Position numbers and translations under genes: made by a program
Shown: positions 7,403 to 13,615 of the stretch, piece by piece
How the letters are laid out: every line of letters starts with the position of its first letter
How positions within the stretch are numbered: position 1 is the first letter of the stretch
Notes under the pieces: generated by a model
The model's database searches: none
What the model saw: the letters and a program-made list of their open reading frames with translations, nothing else
What the model was told of the DNA's origin: nothing
Assembly (NCBI GenBank): GCA_905370385.1
Contig: CAJPKN010000021.1
Location: forward strand, 1-19,146
Origin: Stomatobaculum longum
GTDB taxonomy: Bacteria > Bacillota > Clostridia > Lachnospirales > Lachnospiraceae
Length of the DNA stretch: 19,146 nucleotides
Reading direction: 5' to 3'

Positions 7403-8252
7403 ATGGGAATATCAAAGCCTCTTCGTAAAAAATGACAGCGAAAACAGCAAGAAGACGGAGGCGTATCGCTACGCGCGGGTTGTCACGGTCTCGACTGCCG
7501 AGGAACTGGCGGCAGCAATCGGGAACCGAACAAAAATTATTCTGAAGCCGGGCGCTTACGATATCACGGCGCTCACGGCGGCGGGAACCACGGGCAAGGT
7601 CTCGGAGTCCTATGACACCGTAATCGATGTCCCGGGCTTTTATCTGGACGGCATTGAGAATCTCTGCATTGAGGCAGAGTCCGGGGAGTTGACGGAACTC
7701 TATATCACCGACTCCGCTCGCCCGGTGTTACCGATTTACAATTCCGGTCATATTAAATTCAGCGGTATCACCTTCGGTCACCGGATTGAGCCGGGATATT
7801 GCAGCGGAAGCGTGATTTACCTGAGCGGCGCAAGCAACATTGATATCGAGGGCTGCAAGCTCTACGGTTGCGGAAGCTACGGCGTCGAGGCCGACGGCGC
7901 CAGTGACCTTCGTTTCAAGGGCTCTGAGATTTACGGCTGCACCTACGGCATCATGTATTTGCGAAATGTATACTATCTGGATGCCGCGGACTGTGATTTT
8001 TACGACAACAGCGGGTATGAAATGCTGGATTTCTATCAGAGTTCGGGCATTCATTTCCGGGATTGCCGCTTCCGCAACAACGGCAACAAGGACCATGACT
8101 TCATGAGACTCGCGAAGTGCTGGGGGATCGAAATCGACAAATGCAAGTTCGATGACAATGTGTATGCGAAGTTTGCGGACAACGATGCGGAGGAGGATGA
8201 AAGCGAGAGCTCTCTCACCATTGAGAATACCGTTTTTCATGACAGGAACTGA
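7341..8252 (+). CDS. Right-handed parallel beta-helix domain, C-terminal part of the frameshifted lipoprotein gene
   Basis: The open frame runs from an ATG at 7341, but that codon lies inside the upstream lipoprotein frame and has no ribosome site, so it is unlikely to be a genuine start. Homologous-looking sequence begins near 7410 (YQSLFVKND). The translated part has strand-turn repeats of about 22-25 residues rich in G, N, D and C (NIDIEGCKLYGCGSYGVE, LRFKGSEIYGCTYGIMYL, DAADCDFYDNSGYEM, IHFRDCRFRNNGN, IEIDKCKFDDNVYAKF), characteristic of pectate-lyase-like right-handed beta-helices, which usually bind or process polysaccharide. With one 10-bp copy removed from 7391-7410 this would be the surface-exposed C-terminal domain of the lipoprotein. 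As it stands it has no signal peptide. Its ligand or activity is unknown. Confidence 0.65.
   Translation: MIRENYSALTRVRKRGIDGNRWEYQSLFVKNDSENSKKTEAYRYARVVTVSTAEELAAAIGNRTKIILKPGAYDITALTAAGTTGKVSESYDTVIDVPGFYLDGIENLCIEAESGELTELYITDSARPVLPIYNSGHIKFSGITFGHRIEPGYCSGSVIYLSGASNIDIEGCKLYGCGSYGVEADGASDLRFKGSEIYGCTYGIMYLRNVYYLDAADCDFYDNSGYEMLDFYQSSGIHFRDCRFRNNGNKDHDFMRLAKCWGIEIDKCKFDDNVYAKFADNDAEEDESESSLTIENTVFHDRN
7391..7410 (+). repeat. Perfect 10-bp tandem duplication at the lipoprotein / beta-helix junction
   Basis: AGATGGGAAT occurs at 7391-7400 and again at 7401-7410 without a gap. The second copy creates a TAG stop and shifts the frame. Deleting either copy reads GAA TAT CAA through into the beta-helix frame. 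Copy numbers of 1 or 4 would be in frame; 2 or 3 would not. Confidence 0.9.
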
Positions 8253-8340
8253 GGATACAGATGCGTTCAGCGTTGAGAATCGAAGTTGATGAAAGTACGG
8301 AACGCAGTTTTTGAGCAAAGAAACAGTGCAACAGGATTAA

Positions 8341-8382
8341 AAAGCGGCGGAAGCGCAACGAAGCGTGCTCCGCCGCTTTTTT
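8341..8382 (+). terminator. Rho-independent terminator after the beta-helix segment
   Basis: AAAGCGGCGGA (8341-8351) pairs over 11 bp with TCCGCCGCTTT (8369-8379), and six T run to 8382. The 17-nt loop can pair further internally. It is a strong, well-formed terminator. Confidence 0.85.
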
Positions 8383-8502
8383 GCTGCAAGCATGTTCCCG
8401 CATTTGCACAGAAAAGCCTACAAAAACGCTAGGAATTAAAAGCCGAAACTGGCGGCAATTCACAAAAATGCAAAAAGTGCTGTCTAACTTGGCGCAGAAC
8501 GG

Positions 8503-8531
8503 TTGACGCTGTGAAAGTGTTTTCATATACT
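8503..8531 (+). promoter_or_regulatory. Promoter of the first AspT-like gene
   Basis: TTGACG at 8503-8508 and TATACT at 8526-8531 with an ideal 17-bp spacer; this is among the best promoters in the window. The cre-like sequence fills almost all of the spacer. Confidence 0.75.
8512..8525 (+). promoter_or_regulatory. cre-like catabolite repression operator
   Basis: TGAAAGTGTTTTCA fits the classical CcpA consensus TGWAANCGNTNWCA at every fixed position except the central C, which is T. It lies between the -35 and -10, where CcpA binding would block RNA polymerase. This predicts repression of the transporter when preferred sugars are present. Confidence 0.5.
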
Positions 8532-8573
8532 GATAACAGTTCTTAATATTAAATTAAATTTTCGGAGGGGTCT

Positions 8574-9719
8574 ATGGACTTCATGCAATCTTTGAGCGGC
8601 AATGCCGTGTTTATGATTTTCCTCACATTGGTGCTCGGCTACGCATTGGGACGCATCAGTTTTGCGGGCATTGAGTTCGGTACTTCGGGTGTTTTGATTG
8701 TCGCGCTGATTTTCGGCGCTCTCGGCATGGAAGTGCCGTCTGTCATCGGAACGGCGGGACTGGGTCTCTTTCTGGCCTGCGTGGGACTCTCGGCCGGGCC
8801 TACCTTTTTCTCGAACTTAAAGGCAAATTTCTGGGGCTACATCGCGACGACGGCAGCGGTGCTGGTGGGCGCAAGCCTCACGGTGACCCTAGCGGTGAAG
8901 GTGTTGGGTCTGCCCCTTGACCTGGCACTCGGTGTCATGGCGGGCGCTATGACCTCGACCGCGAGCCTTGCAACCACGAAAGAAGTCTTCGGCGATCAGT
9001 CCGCAGCCGGTGTGGGCTACGGGCTTGCCTATGTCTTCGGTATCATCTCAGTCTTACTCTTTGTGCAGCTGCTTCCCAAGCTCTTAAAGGTGGATATCGC
9101 AGCGGAAAATGATAAGCTCCCCAAGCTTCCCGCGGCGAAGGCGGAGAAGGAAAAAGAGCTGATGGAGATCGATGGCCCCGGTGTGTTTGTGGTCTGCCTT
9201 GCGATTATGCTCGGTGCCCTCATCGGCAGCTTTAAGCTTCCGCTCGGCGGCGGCGCTACCTTCTCGCTCGGAACGGGCGGCGGCGCTATCATTGCGGGCA
9301 TTGTAGTTTCTTCCGTCGGCCACATCGGCAAGATTAAGCTGACGGCACCGAAGTCCACGCTCGTGCCTCTCCGCGACCTCGGCATTGCCTGGTTCCTTCT
9401 GCAGAACGGAGCGGCCGCGGGTCCCAAGTTTGTCTCGACCCTCGAGCAGTACGGTGTCATGCTTCTCTTGATCGGCGCGCTGATTAGCTGTGTGTCCCTG
9501 CTCTTTGCCTACGCGGTGGCGCGCTTTGTGTTCCGGATTCCGCTCTTCGGTGCGCTCGGCGCAACGACCGGTGCCATGACAGCGGCCCCCTCTCTGAATG
9601 CGCTGATTGGTGTCAGCAAGGATGACAGAGTGGCTTCCTTCTATGCGGCCTGCCAGCCGATTGCAACCGTGGGACTGGTGGTCCTGCCGAACTTCCTGGT
9701 TGCGATTTTGGGTGCTTAA
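8574..9719 (+). CDS. AspT/YidE/YbjL-type transporter, compact form (paralogue 1)
   Basis: This 381-residue polytopic membrane protein has two homologous halves. FGTSGVLIVALIFGALG (35-51) matches the second-half LGTGGGAII region (232-249), and GAMTSTASL (124-132) matches GAMTAAPSL (333-341). The halves flank a short charged loop (about 172-203). This internal duplication is the hallmark of the aspartate:alanine exchanger family, whose members exchange carboxylates or amino acids. Typical AspT proteins are about 540-560 residues and carry TrkA-C/RCK domains in the central loop; here that domain is absent. The substrate is unknown. GGAGGGG at 8564-8570 supports the ATG. A near-identical-length paralogue follows after 80 nt. 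A cre-like site suggests catabolite control. Confidence 0.75.
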   Translation: MDFMQSLSGNAVFMIFLTLVLGYALGRISFAGIEFGTSGVLIVALIFGALGMEVPSVIGTAGLGLFLACVGLSAGPTFFSNLKANFWGYIATTAAVLVGASLTVTLAVKVLGLPLDLALGVMAGAMTSTASLATTKEVFGDQSAAGVGYGLAYVFGIISVLLFVQLLPKLLKVDIAAENDKLPKLPAAKAEKEKELMEIDGPGVFVVCLAIMLGALIGSFKLPLGGGATFSLGTGGGAIIAGIVVSSVGHIGKIKLTAPKSTLVPLRDLGIAWFLLQNGAAAGPKFVSTLEQYGVMLLLIGALISCVSLLFAYAVARFVFRIPLFGALGATTGAMTAAPSLNALIGVSKDDRVASFYAACQPIATVGLVVLPNFLVAILGA

Positions 9720-9727
9720 GATAAGAA

Positions 9728-9757
9728 TTGACGCAATAATGTCCTTGACCCTATAAT
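9728..9757 (+). promoter_or_regulatory. Promoter of the second AspT-like gene
   Basis: TTGACG at 9728-9733 and a perfect TATAAT at 9752-9757 with an 18-bp spacer, in the 80-nt gap between the paralogues. The second copy can therefore be expressed independently of the first, in addition to any read-through. Confidence 0.7.
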
Positions 9758-9764
9758 GAGTCAA
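9745..9764 (+). promoter_or_regulatory. Dyad flanking the -10 of the second AspT-like promoter (candidate operator)
   Basis: TTGAC at 9745-9749 and GTCAA at 9760-9764 form an inverted repeat with a 10-nt centre that contains the TATAAT. A dimeric regulator bound here would cover the -10. The arms are short, so chance is possible. Confidence 0.3.
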
Positions 9765-9799
9765 CACAGTTGTTTTTCATTCGCGAAAAGGAGGAGGAC

Positions 9800-10945
9800 A
9801 TGAGTTTCATTCAGGGTTTAAGCAGCAATACGGTATTCATGATTTTCTTGACCTTGGTGCTAGGCTACGCGATCGGGCGGATTAATTTTGCCGGTGTTAA
9901 ATTCGGCACATCGGGCGTACTGATTGTTGCGTTGATTTTCGGCGCGCTCGGCATGGAAGTGCCCGCCATCATAGGTACGGCCGGTCTTGCGTTATTCCTG
10001 GCCTGTGTGGGGCTCTCGGCCGGTCCTTCGTTCATCACAAATCTCAAGGCAAACTTTTGGGGCTTTCTTGCGACTACCGCTGCGATTCTGGTTGCGGCGA
10101 GCGGCACCGTGGCGCTGGCAGTCAAAGTATTTAAGCTGCCCATGGATTTGGCCCTCGGTGTGATGGCGGGAGCCATGACCTGTACGGCAAGTCTCGCGAC
10201 CACCAAAGAACTCTTCGGCGATAAGTCCGCGGCCGGTGTGGGCTACGGTCTCGCCTATGTCTTCGGCATTATTTCGGTGGTCATGTTTGTTCAGCTGGTG
10301 CCGAAGTTCTTAAAGGCGGATATCGAGGCGGAAAATGCAAAGCTGCCGGATCCGCCGGTCTCAAAGAGTGAGAGTGATAAGTCTCTTCTCACGGTTGACG
10401 GACCGGGTGTATTTGTGGTCTGCGTTGCGATTGCCCTCGGCGCGCTGATTGGTGCGGTCGAACTGCCGCTCGGCGGCGGTACGAGCTTTTCGCTCGGAAC
10501 CGGCGGCGGTGCCATCATTGCGGGCATTGTGGTATCGGTTATAGGGCACTGCGGAAAAATCAAACTTACGGCGCCGAAGTCCACACTGGTGCCGCTCCGC
10601 GATCTCGGCATTGCCTGGTTCCTGCTGCAAAACGGAGCCGGAGCAGGTCCTAAGTTTGTCTCAACGTTACAGAAGTATGGTATTATGCTCTTCCTCGTGG
10701 GAGCACTGATGAGCTGCGTTTCGATTCTGCTCGCCTACATTGTGGCGCGCTATCTCTGCAAGATGCCGCTCTTCGGTGCACTCGGCGCGACGACCGGTGC
10801 CATGACTTCCGCGCCTTCTCTGAACGCGTTGATTACCGTGACCGGAAACGACAAGGCAGCTTCTTTCTATGCGGCTTGCCAACCGATTGCGACCGTGGGT
10901 CTTGTGATACTGCCGAAGCTCCTGGTGGCAATGTTGGGTTCGTAA
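9800..10945 (+). CDS. AspT/YidE/YbjL-type transporter, compact form (paralogue 2)
   Basis: The product is 381 residues, exactly the length of the preceding gene's product; 49 of the first 60 residues are identical. It has the same two-half architecture, with GAMTCTASL and GAMTSAPSL motifs in equivalent positions and a short charged loop in place of the RCK domains of classical AspT. An in-frame ATG exists at 9770, but the AAGGAGGAGG run at 9788-9797 fits the ATG at 9800, and the N terminus then aligns with paralogue 1. The most variable stretch is the central loop. It has its own promoter and is followed by a strong terminator. The pair looks like a tandem duplication; the two could work as a heterodimer or serve different substrates. 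Confidence 0.75.
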   Translation: MSFIQGLSSNTVFMIFLTLVLGYAIGRINFAGVKFGTSGVLIVALIFGALGMEVPAIIGTAGLALFLACVGLSAGPSFITNLKANFWGFLATTAAILVAASGTVALAVKVFKLPMDLALGVMAGAMTCTASLATTKELFGDKSAAGVGYGLAYVFGIISVVMFVQLVPKFLKADIEAENAKLPDPPVSKSESDKSLLTVDGPGVFVVCVAIALGALIGAVELPLGGGTSFSLGTGGGAIIAGIVVSVIGHCGKIKLTAPKSTLVPLRDLGIAWFLLQNGAGAGPKFVSTLQKYGIMLFLVGALMSCVSILLAYIVARYLCKMPLFGALGATTGAMTSAPSLNALITVTGNDKAASFYAACQPIATVGLVILPKLLVAMLGS

Positions 10946-10961
10946 CAGAATAGGAGTCGGT

Positions 10962-10989
10962 GAGCCGTGCGAATGCACGGCTCTTTTTT
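10962..10989 (+). terminator. Rho-independent terminator after the AspT-like pair
   Basis: GAGCCGTGC (10962-10970) pairs perfectly with GCACGGCTC (10975-10983) around a GAAT tetraloop, followed by six T (10984-10989). Confidence 0.9.
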
Positions 10990-11011
10990 ACGGCGCAAAA
11001 TCAGTTATAAT
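10984..11011 (+). promoter_or_regulatory. Weak promoter for the exonuclease gene
   Basis: A perfect TATAAT is at 11006-11011, right after the terminator. The only possible -35 is the T-run of the terminator (10984-10989, 16-bp spacer), which is poor, so the -10 is the main evidence. Confidence 0.4.
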
Positions 11012-11044
11012 AAGAGTATCGCAATTCGATGGAAAGAGGTTATT

Positions 11045-11575
11045 ATGGCACGATTTATTGCCTTTGATGTGGAGACTCCGAACCGTTTCAGTGACCGCAT
11101 GAGTGCCATCGGCATTTCGGTCATTGAGGATGGTGCCGTGGCGGACTCCTATTATACTTTGGTAAATCCCGAGACACGCTTCGACTATTTCAATGTGCAG
11201 CTCACCGGCATCAGTCCGGAGAGCGTGCGGCACGCACCGACCTTCCCCAAGGTATGGGAGGAGATTGCACCGCTCATGGAGAGCGGTCTTCTGGTCGCGC
11301 ATAACGCCGTGTTTGATATGGGGGTGCTGAGAAAATGCCTTACGGCTTACGGCATCGCATGGAAGCCCAAGGTCCCCTATCTCTGTACGGTGCAGATGGG
11401 AAAGCGTCTGTTACCCGGCATGAGCCATAAGTTAAATGTGCTCTGCGAATACTACGGAATCGAACTGAATCACCACAAGGCGGACAGCGACAGCCGTGCC
11501 TGCGCGGAGATCTTGCTGCGCTATCTGGAGAGCGGTGCCGACATCCGCCCCTTTATACGGAGCTGTACCTTGTAG
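11045..11575 (+). CDS. 3'-5' exonuclease, DEDDh family (DnaQ/PolC epsilon-like)
   Basis: The 176-residue single-domain protein carries the exonuclease motifs FDVETP (D8, E10), AHNAVFDMGVL (D91) and NHHKADSDSRA (H144, D149), which supply the two-metal DEDDh site that removes nucleotides from 3' ends. It resembles the stand-alone PolC-type exonucleases of Firmicutes rather than a polymerase subunit, since no other domain is attached. AAAGAGG at 11033-11039 selects the ATG at 11045, so the in-frame upstream start at 10967, which would begin inside the terminator, is rejected. Likely roles are DNA repair or RNA turnover. No terminator follows, so the next genes may be co-transcribed. Confidence 0.85.
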   Translation: MARFIAFDVETPNRFSDRMSAIGISVIEDGAVADSYYTLVNPETRFDYFNVQLTGISPESVRHAPTFPKVWEEIAPLMESGLLVAHNAVFDMGVLRKCLTAYGIAWKPKVPYLCTVQMGKRLLPGMSHKLNVLCEYYGIELNHHKADSDSRACAEILLRYLESGADIRPFIRSCTL

Positions 11576-11638
11576 TTTCGAGAGATTCGGGAAACAATGC
11601 ACAACAGAGTAGCGTTGACAGCGGCAGAGGAGGAAGAC

Positions 11639-12028
11639 ATGGACGACTTCTATGTGTTTGGCGGGATATTCGGTGCGGTTTTTACTCTGATTTTTATTGT
11701 GGCCTTTGTTTTGATCATCACAAGACTTGTGCAGGGCATAGGAACCTGGAATCGGAATAATCATTCGCCGAAACAAACGGTTTCCGCCGTGCTCGTGGGA
11801 AAGCGAACCGCGGTCTGGGGACACAGCGGCACCAACACGGTCGGGAGTACGAATACCGCGTATTTTCTCACCTTTCAGACAGAGAGCGGCGAGCGCACGG
11901 AGTTTAATGTGGACGGCAGGGTCTACGGAATGTCGGCCGAAGGTGACCGCGGACAGTTAAGCTTTCAGGGAACACGTTTCCTCGGCTTTGCGCGGCAGCA
12001 GGATAAGTATTCCGGAGGTGCGACATGA
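11639..12028 (+). CDS. DUF2500 family membrane protein
   Basis: The 129-residue protein has one N-terminal membrane helix (about residues 8-31, FGGIFGAVFTLIFIVAFVLI) and a C-terminal beta-rich domain. That domain, with SAVLVGKRT, YFLTFQTESGERTEF, DGRVYGMSAEGDRGQL and FQGTRFLGFAR, matches the DUF2500 pattern well. The family is widespread and uncharacterised. AGAGGAGG at 11626-11633 fixes the ATG at 11639, so the upstream in-frame ATG at 11597 is not used. The stop overlaps the next start by four bases (ATGA), so the two are translationally coupled. Confidence 0.8.
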   Translation: MDDFYVFGGIFGAVFTLIFIVAFVLIITRLVQGIGTWNRNNHSPKQTVSAVLVGKRTAVWGHSGTNTVGSTNTAYFLTFQTESGERTEFNVDGRVYGMSAEGDRGQLSFQGTRFLGFARQQDKYSGGAT

Positions 12029-12408
12029 TTGCGAGATACCGTCCCACCATTAAGCCGCCTTTCAGCCTGCATGACAGAATCGTGCAGGAAATTGCGGATG
12101 CGGGGACATCCGTGTGCCTCTTTTTTGAGGAGGGCAGCCTTACGATTGAGGATGTAGACCCGGATTTTGTGGCGGTTCTTTTGTTGCGCCCGGAGAAAGA
12201 GCGCGGAGCGTTCGAAGGAAAGCGGATGTCGCTCAAACACTTTTTGGAGCGCTATCACGAGTACAGTTTTGAACTGGTTGATGAGCTCTACGGCTATCAC
12301 ACACTCACCTACAGCGGATATCTGAATTTGCCGGACGATGACAGCCTGATCGAGATGTCCCTGGAAGTCTACTATAGCGGCGAGCTGGTCTACGATACGG
12401 AGAGCTGA
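12025..12408 (+). CDS. Hypothetical acidic protein coupled to the DUF2500 gene
   Basis: The 127-residue soluble protein is acidic and rich in aromatic residues, with no signal peptide or membrane segment. Alternating hydrophobic strands (VCLFFEEGSLTIEDV, FVAVLLLR, SLEVYYSGELVYD) suggest a small alpha/beta fold. I do not recognise the family. CGGAGG at 12012-12017 serves the ATG at 12025, and the start overlaps the DUF2500 stop, so the two are made together and may interact. A gap of about 200 nt follows. Confidence 0.6.
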   Translation: MIARYRPTIKPPFSLHDRIVQEIADAGTSVCLFFEEGSLTIEDVDPDFVAVLLLRPEKERGAFEGKRMSLKHFLERYHEYSFELVDELYGYHTLTYSGYLNLPDDDSLIEMSLEVYYSGELVYDTES

Positions 12409-12610
12409 AACGGAAAGCCATGTGAAATGCATGCGCAAAGAAGAGTGCAGGAGAAACGATAGGGGCATTTCGTGGGAGGAAGCGTCTGCACCTCGTTGCA
12501 ATCGGAGACAAGTAAACGCCGCGAGACCACACGCGGCGGAAAATGCGGTATCCGGATGCGAAGATACGGGCAGAAGATTGTTCGGTAGAGTTAAGGGGGA
12601 ACTAAGGGAG
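12409..12610 (+). other. Purine-rich non-coding leader with a GC hairpin
   Basis: No gene or clear promoter is supported here; an open frame extends back through it from the next gene but has no ribosome site at its upstream starts. A perfect 7-bp hairpin, CGCCGCG (12517-12523) with CGCGGCG (12532-12538) and an 8-nt loop, is present without a T-run on the plus strand. Confidence 0.35.
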
Positions 12611-12988
12611 ATGAACAAGGAAGAACGTGCGGAAAATTGGTTTCGGAATATACCGGGGGAAGAAAAAATCCCTATGGAGAAGAAGATGGAACTTTGTGGG
12701 AGAGTGACAATTCCCATCATAGTGATCTGTCTGGGAATCTTTATCGCGGAGTATGCGCTGCTTCGTTTCTTCGGCGGCGGAACGCTCATAGACCGCGCGG
12801 CAGACTTTGTCAACGAAATGGCGCGCGCAAAAGGCAGAGTACACTATACGACAATCGCGCTCGCCGGTGTAATCATGATGTTTCCGTTTGCTATTTTGCC
12901 GGTTACCGCGAGTACGCTTTACCGGCGGAATTGGCTGCGGAAACAGGCGAAAAAATGGCTGTCCGAACATGCGCAGAACGAGAACTGA
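12611..12988 (+). CDS. Small two-helix membrane protein
   Basis: The 125-residue protein begins with a charged stretch (1-28) containing several E and K. A first membrane helix follows (about 31-52, VTIPIIVICLGIFIAEYALL), then an amphipathic loop (55-78), a second helix (about 80-104, TTIALAGVIMMFPFAILPVT), and a basic tail (RRNWLRKQAKKW). Both ends are probably cytoplasmic. An in-frame ATG at 12422 exists, but AAGGGGGA at 12593-12600 and the abrupt change to protein-like composition favour 12611. The family and function are not recognised. It sits between the DUF2500 pair and the deaminase gene, with no terminator on either side. Confidence 0.5.
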   Translation: MNKEERAENWFRNIPGEEKIPMEKKMELCGRVTIPIIVICLGIFIAEYALLRFFGGGTLIDRAADFVNEMARAKGRVHYTTIALAGVIMMFPFAILPVTASTLYRRNWLRKQAKKWLSEHAQNEN

Positions 12989-13099
12989 GAAAACAAGCAA
13001 AAAGGAACGCCATGCGAAAAGAAGAATATAAGGAAAACGGTCGTAAATTCGCATCAACGAGATGTGGGGATAAGTGTCCTACAGAAGGAGGTCTTTTCG

Positions 13100-13492
13100 A
13101 TGGATCAGCACTGGGAAGCTTTATATCTTGCGGCCAAAAAGACGTTGAATCCCAGAGTGGTATCAAAATTTGTTGAGGCCGGGGGCGTCGCTGCCGCGGT
13201 GGAAACTGTCTCCGGAAAAATCTATGTCGGCGTTTGCGTCGATACGGCCTGTACGCTCGGCATCTGTGCGGAACGAAATGCAATTTTTCATATGCTGAGT
13301 GAGGGCGAATGTGAGATCCGACGTGTGCTGGCAGTCGGCAGGAGAGGAAACATAATGCCGCCCTGCGGGGCATGTAGGGAACTGATGACGCAGCTCATGC
13401 CGGAGCGTTACGGAGAAATCGAAATTATGGTAGATTTGGAAAACGAAACGGTAGTCTCCCTTGCGGCGTTGACGCCATCCTGGTGGATATAA
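13100..13492 (+). CDS. Cytidine deaminase-like zinc enzyme with altered ribose-binding motif
   Basis: The 130-residue protein has the CDA zinc site: CAE at 56-58 (Zn ligand C56, proton shuttle E58) and PCGAC at 88-92 (Zn ligands C89, C92). Small homotetrameric CDAs hydrolytically deaminate cytidine or deoxycytidine in pyrimidine salvage. The usual NVENAS-type ribose-binding motif just before CAE is replaced by VCVDTACTLG, and the N-terminal AYxPYS motif is not apparent. The substrate may therefore differ from cytidine. AAGGAGG at 13085-13091 fits the ATG at 13100, so the upstream start at 13064 is not used. It is the last plus-strand gene before a convergent terminator. Confidence 0.75.
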   Translation: MDQHWEALYLAAKKTLNPRVVSKFVEAGGVAAAVETVSGKIYVGVCVDTACTLGICAERNAIFHMLSEGECEIRRVLAVGRRGNIMPPCGACRELMTQLMPERYGEIEIMVDLENETVVSLAALTPSWWI

Positions 13493-13534
13493 TCGGTGTC
13501 GGAAGCGCATAGGGACATTCGGAAGGGCGGTATT

Positions 13535-13584
13535 AAAAAACGGCGGGTGCAACCGACTTTTGTCAGCTGCACCCGCTGTGTTTT
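13535..13584. terminator. Bidirectional terminator between convergent genes
   Basis: GCGGGTGCA (13543-13551) pairs with TGCACCCGC (13568-13576), extendable by three outer pairs, with inner GAC/GTC pairing around TTTT. Reading the minus strand, the stem is followed by six T (the A-run at 13535-13540), a good terminator for the GntP gene. Reading plus, the tail is TGTGTTTT, weaker but usable for the deaminase transcript. Confidence 0.8.
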
Positions 13585-13615
13585 GTGTGCCGTTATGTTG
13601 TGTCTTGCCGAATTC

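Larger units (their letters stand above)
8253..8573 (+). other. Intergenic region holding a terminator, promoter and cre-like site
   Basis: No gene is supported. From left to right it has an A-rich tail, a terminator at 8341-8382, an AT-rich spacer, a promoter at 8503-8531 with a cre-like site between its boxes, a TTAATATTAA palindrome at 8543-8552, and the GGAGGGG ribosome site at 8564-8570. Confidence 0.6.

Noticed and set aside
8543..8552. TTAATATTAA palindrome as an operator
   Set aside because: It is a short AT-only palindrome in an AT-rich leader, likely by chance.
9084..9767. 227-codon minus-strand frame opposite the first AspT-like gene
   Set aside because: It is an antisense shadow with Arg/His-rich composition and no ribosome site; the plus-strand transporter frame is well supported.
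12517..12538. CGCCGCG/CGCGGCG hairpin as a terminator
   Set aside because: No T-run follows on the plus strand. It is described only as structure in the leader.
12637..13176. 179-codon open frame overlapping the two-helix protein and the deaminase start
   Set aside because: It is in a different frame from both better-supported genes, has no ribosome site, and its composition (Arg/Cys-rich) is that of a shadow frame.
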